Source of the DNA: Candidatus Aquiluna sp. XM-24bin5
Lineage (GTDB): Bacteria; Actinomycetota; Actinomycetia; Actinomycetales; Microbacteriaceae
Reading direction: 5' to 3'
Length of the DNA: 11,801 nucleotides
Assembly (NCBI GenBank): GCA_003149555.1
Contig: QCWE01000009.1
Location: 5,493 to 17,293, forward strand
A program made the position numbers and the translations under genes. Under the pieces are notes generated by a model. The model had not been told where the DNA came from, did no database searches, and was given only the letters and a program-made list of their open reading frames with translations. Below, one piece after another: positions 11,743 to 11,801 of the stretch. Positions within the stretch are counted from its first letter, which is position 1. Each line of letters opens with the position of its first letter.

Positions 11743-11801
11743 TCAAAAGGACGATATCCACGAAGGTGAGGTTATTCTTTATCAAAGACCTCTGCATATT
11801 A

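Noticed and set aside
1..11801. CRISPR array for the Cas12-like protein
   Set aside because: No regularly spaced direct repeats are visible around the gene or elsewhere in the window.

Overview
The window looks like an accessory region, plasmid or genomic island, of a marine alphaproteobacterium, probably a Rhodobacteraceae/Roseobacter-type organism. This rests on an H-NS/HvrA-like protein of that type, a FliL-like protein, and GC-rich insertion sequences of kinds common in that group. Composition is mosaic. GC-rich insertion sequences (IS630, IS5, several IS200/IS605) interrupt distinctly AT-rich stretches at about 3060-4720, 7660-7840 and 8650-9390.

Layout. 1-677: 5' part of an IS630-type transposase, split by an A7 slippery run. 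780-935: probable remnant of an IS66-type transposase N-terminus. 1027-2904: a small non-IS gene group. On the minus strand are a FliL-like membrane protein and a 54-residue protein; diverging from them on plus are a protein resembling the nitrile-hydratase-alpha/NHLP fold and a secreted Sel1/TPR-like protein. About 2893-3010: a decayed IS200 tnpA remnant abutting the Sel1 gene. 3266-4688: an AT-rich signalling pair, a REC-HD-GYP response regulator and an Hpt phosphotransfer protein. 4823-5669: an IS5 (IS427-like) element whose transposase is again split at an A7 run. 5745-7571: a 608-residue RuvC protein of the TnpB/Cas12 superfamily, followed by strong hairpins and an IS605-like right end. 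7688-7837: a short AT-rich membrane ORF. About 7995-8535: an IS200-type element with a Y1 transposase whose ribosome binding site is locked in a long hairpin. 8994-9302: H-NS-like gene. About 9649-11457: a complete-looking IS605 element with divergent tnpB and tnpA. 11458-11801: an unidentified flank.

The most interesting object is the 608-residue TnpB/Cas12-like protein. The three RuvC acidic positions appear present (D315, E494, D580). The zinc ribbon, alignable position by position with the ordinary TnpB in the same window, has all four cysteines replaced. The protein is also about 180 residues longer than that TnpB, mostly in the N-terminal half. No CRISPR array is visible. The 3' hairpin/right-end arrangement suggests an omega-RNA-type guide locus. 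Of secondary interest are the NHLP-like small protein beside FliL-like and Sel1-like genes, the GYN variant of the HD-GYP signature next to an orphan Hpt gene, and the density of IS200/IS605 remains (two tnpA, two tnpB-type genes, one tnpA fossil and one possible orphan right end).

All functional statements are from reading motifs by eye; no database search was possible.
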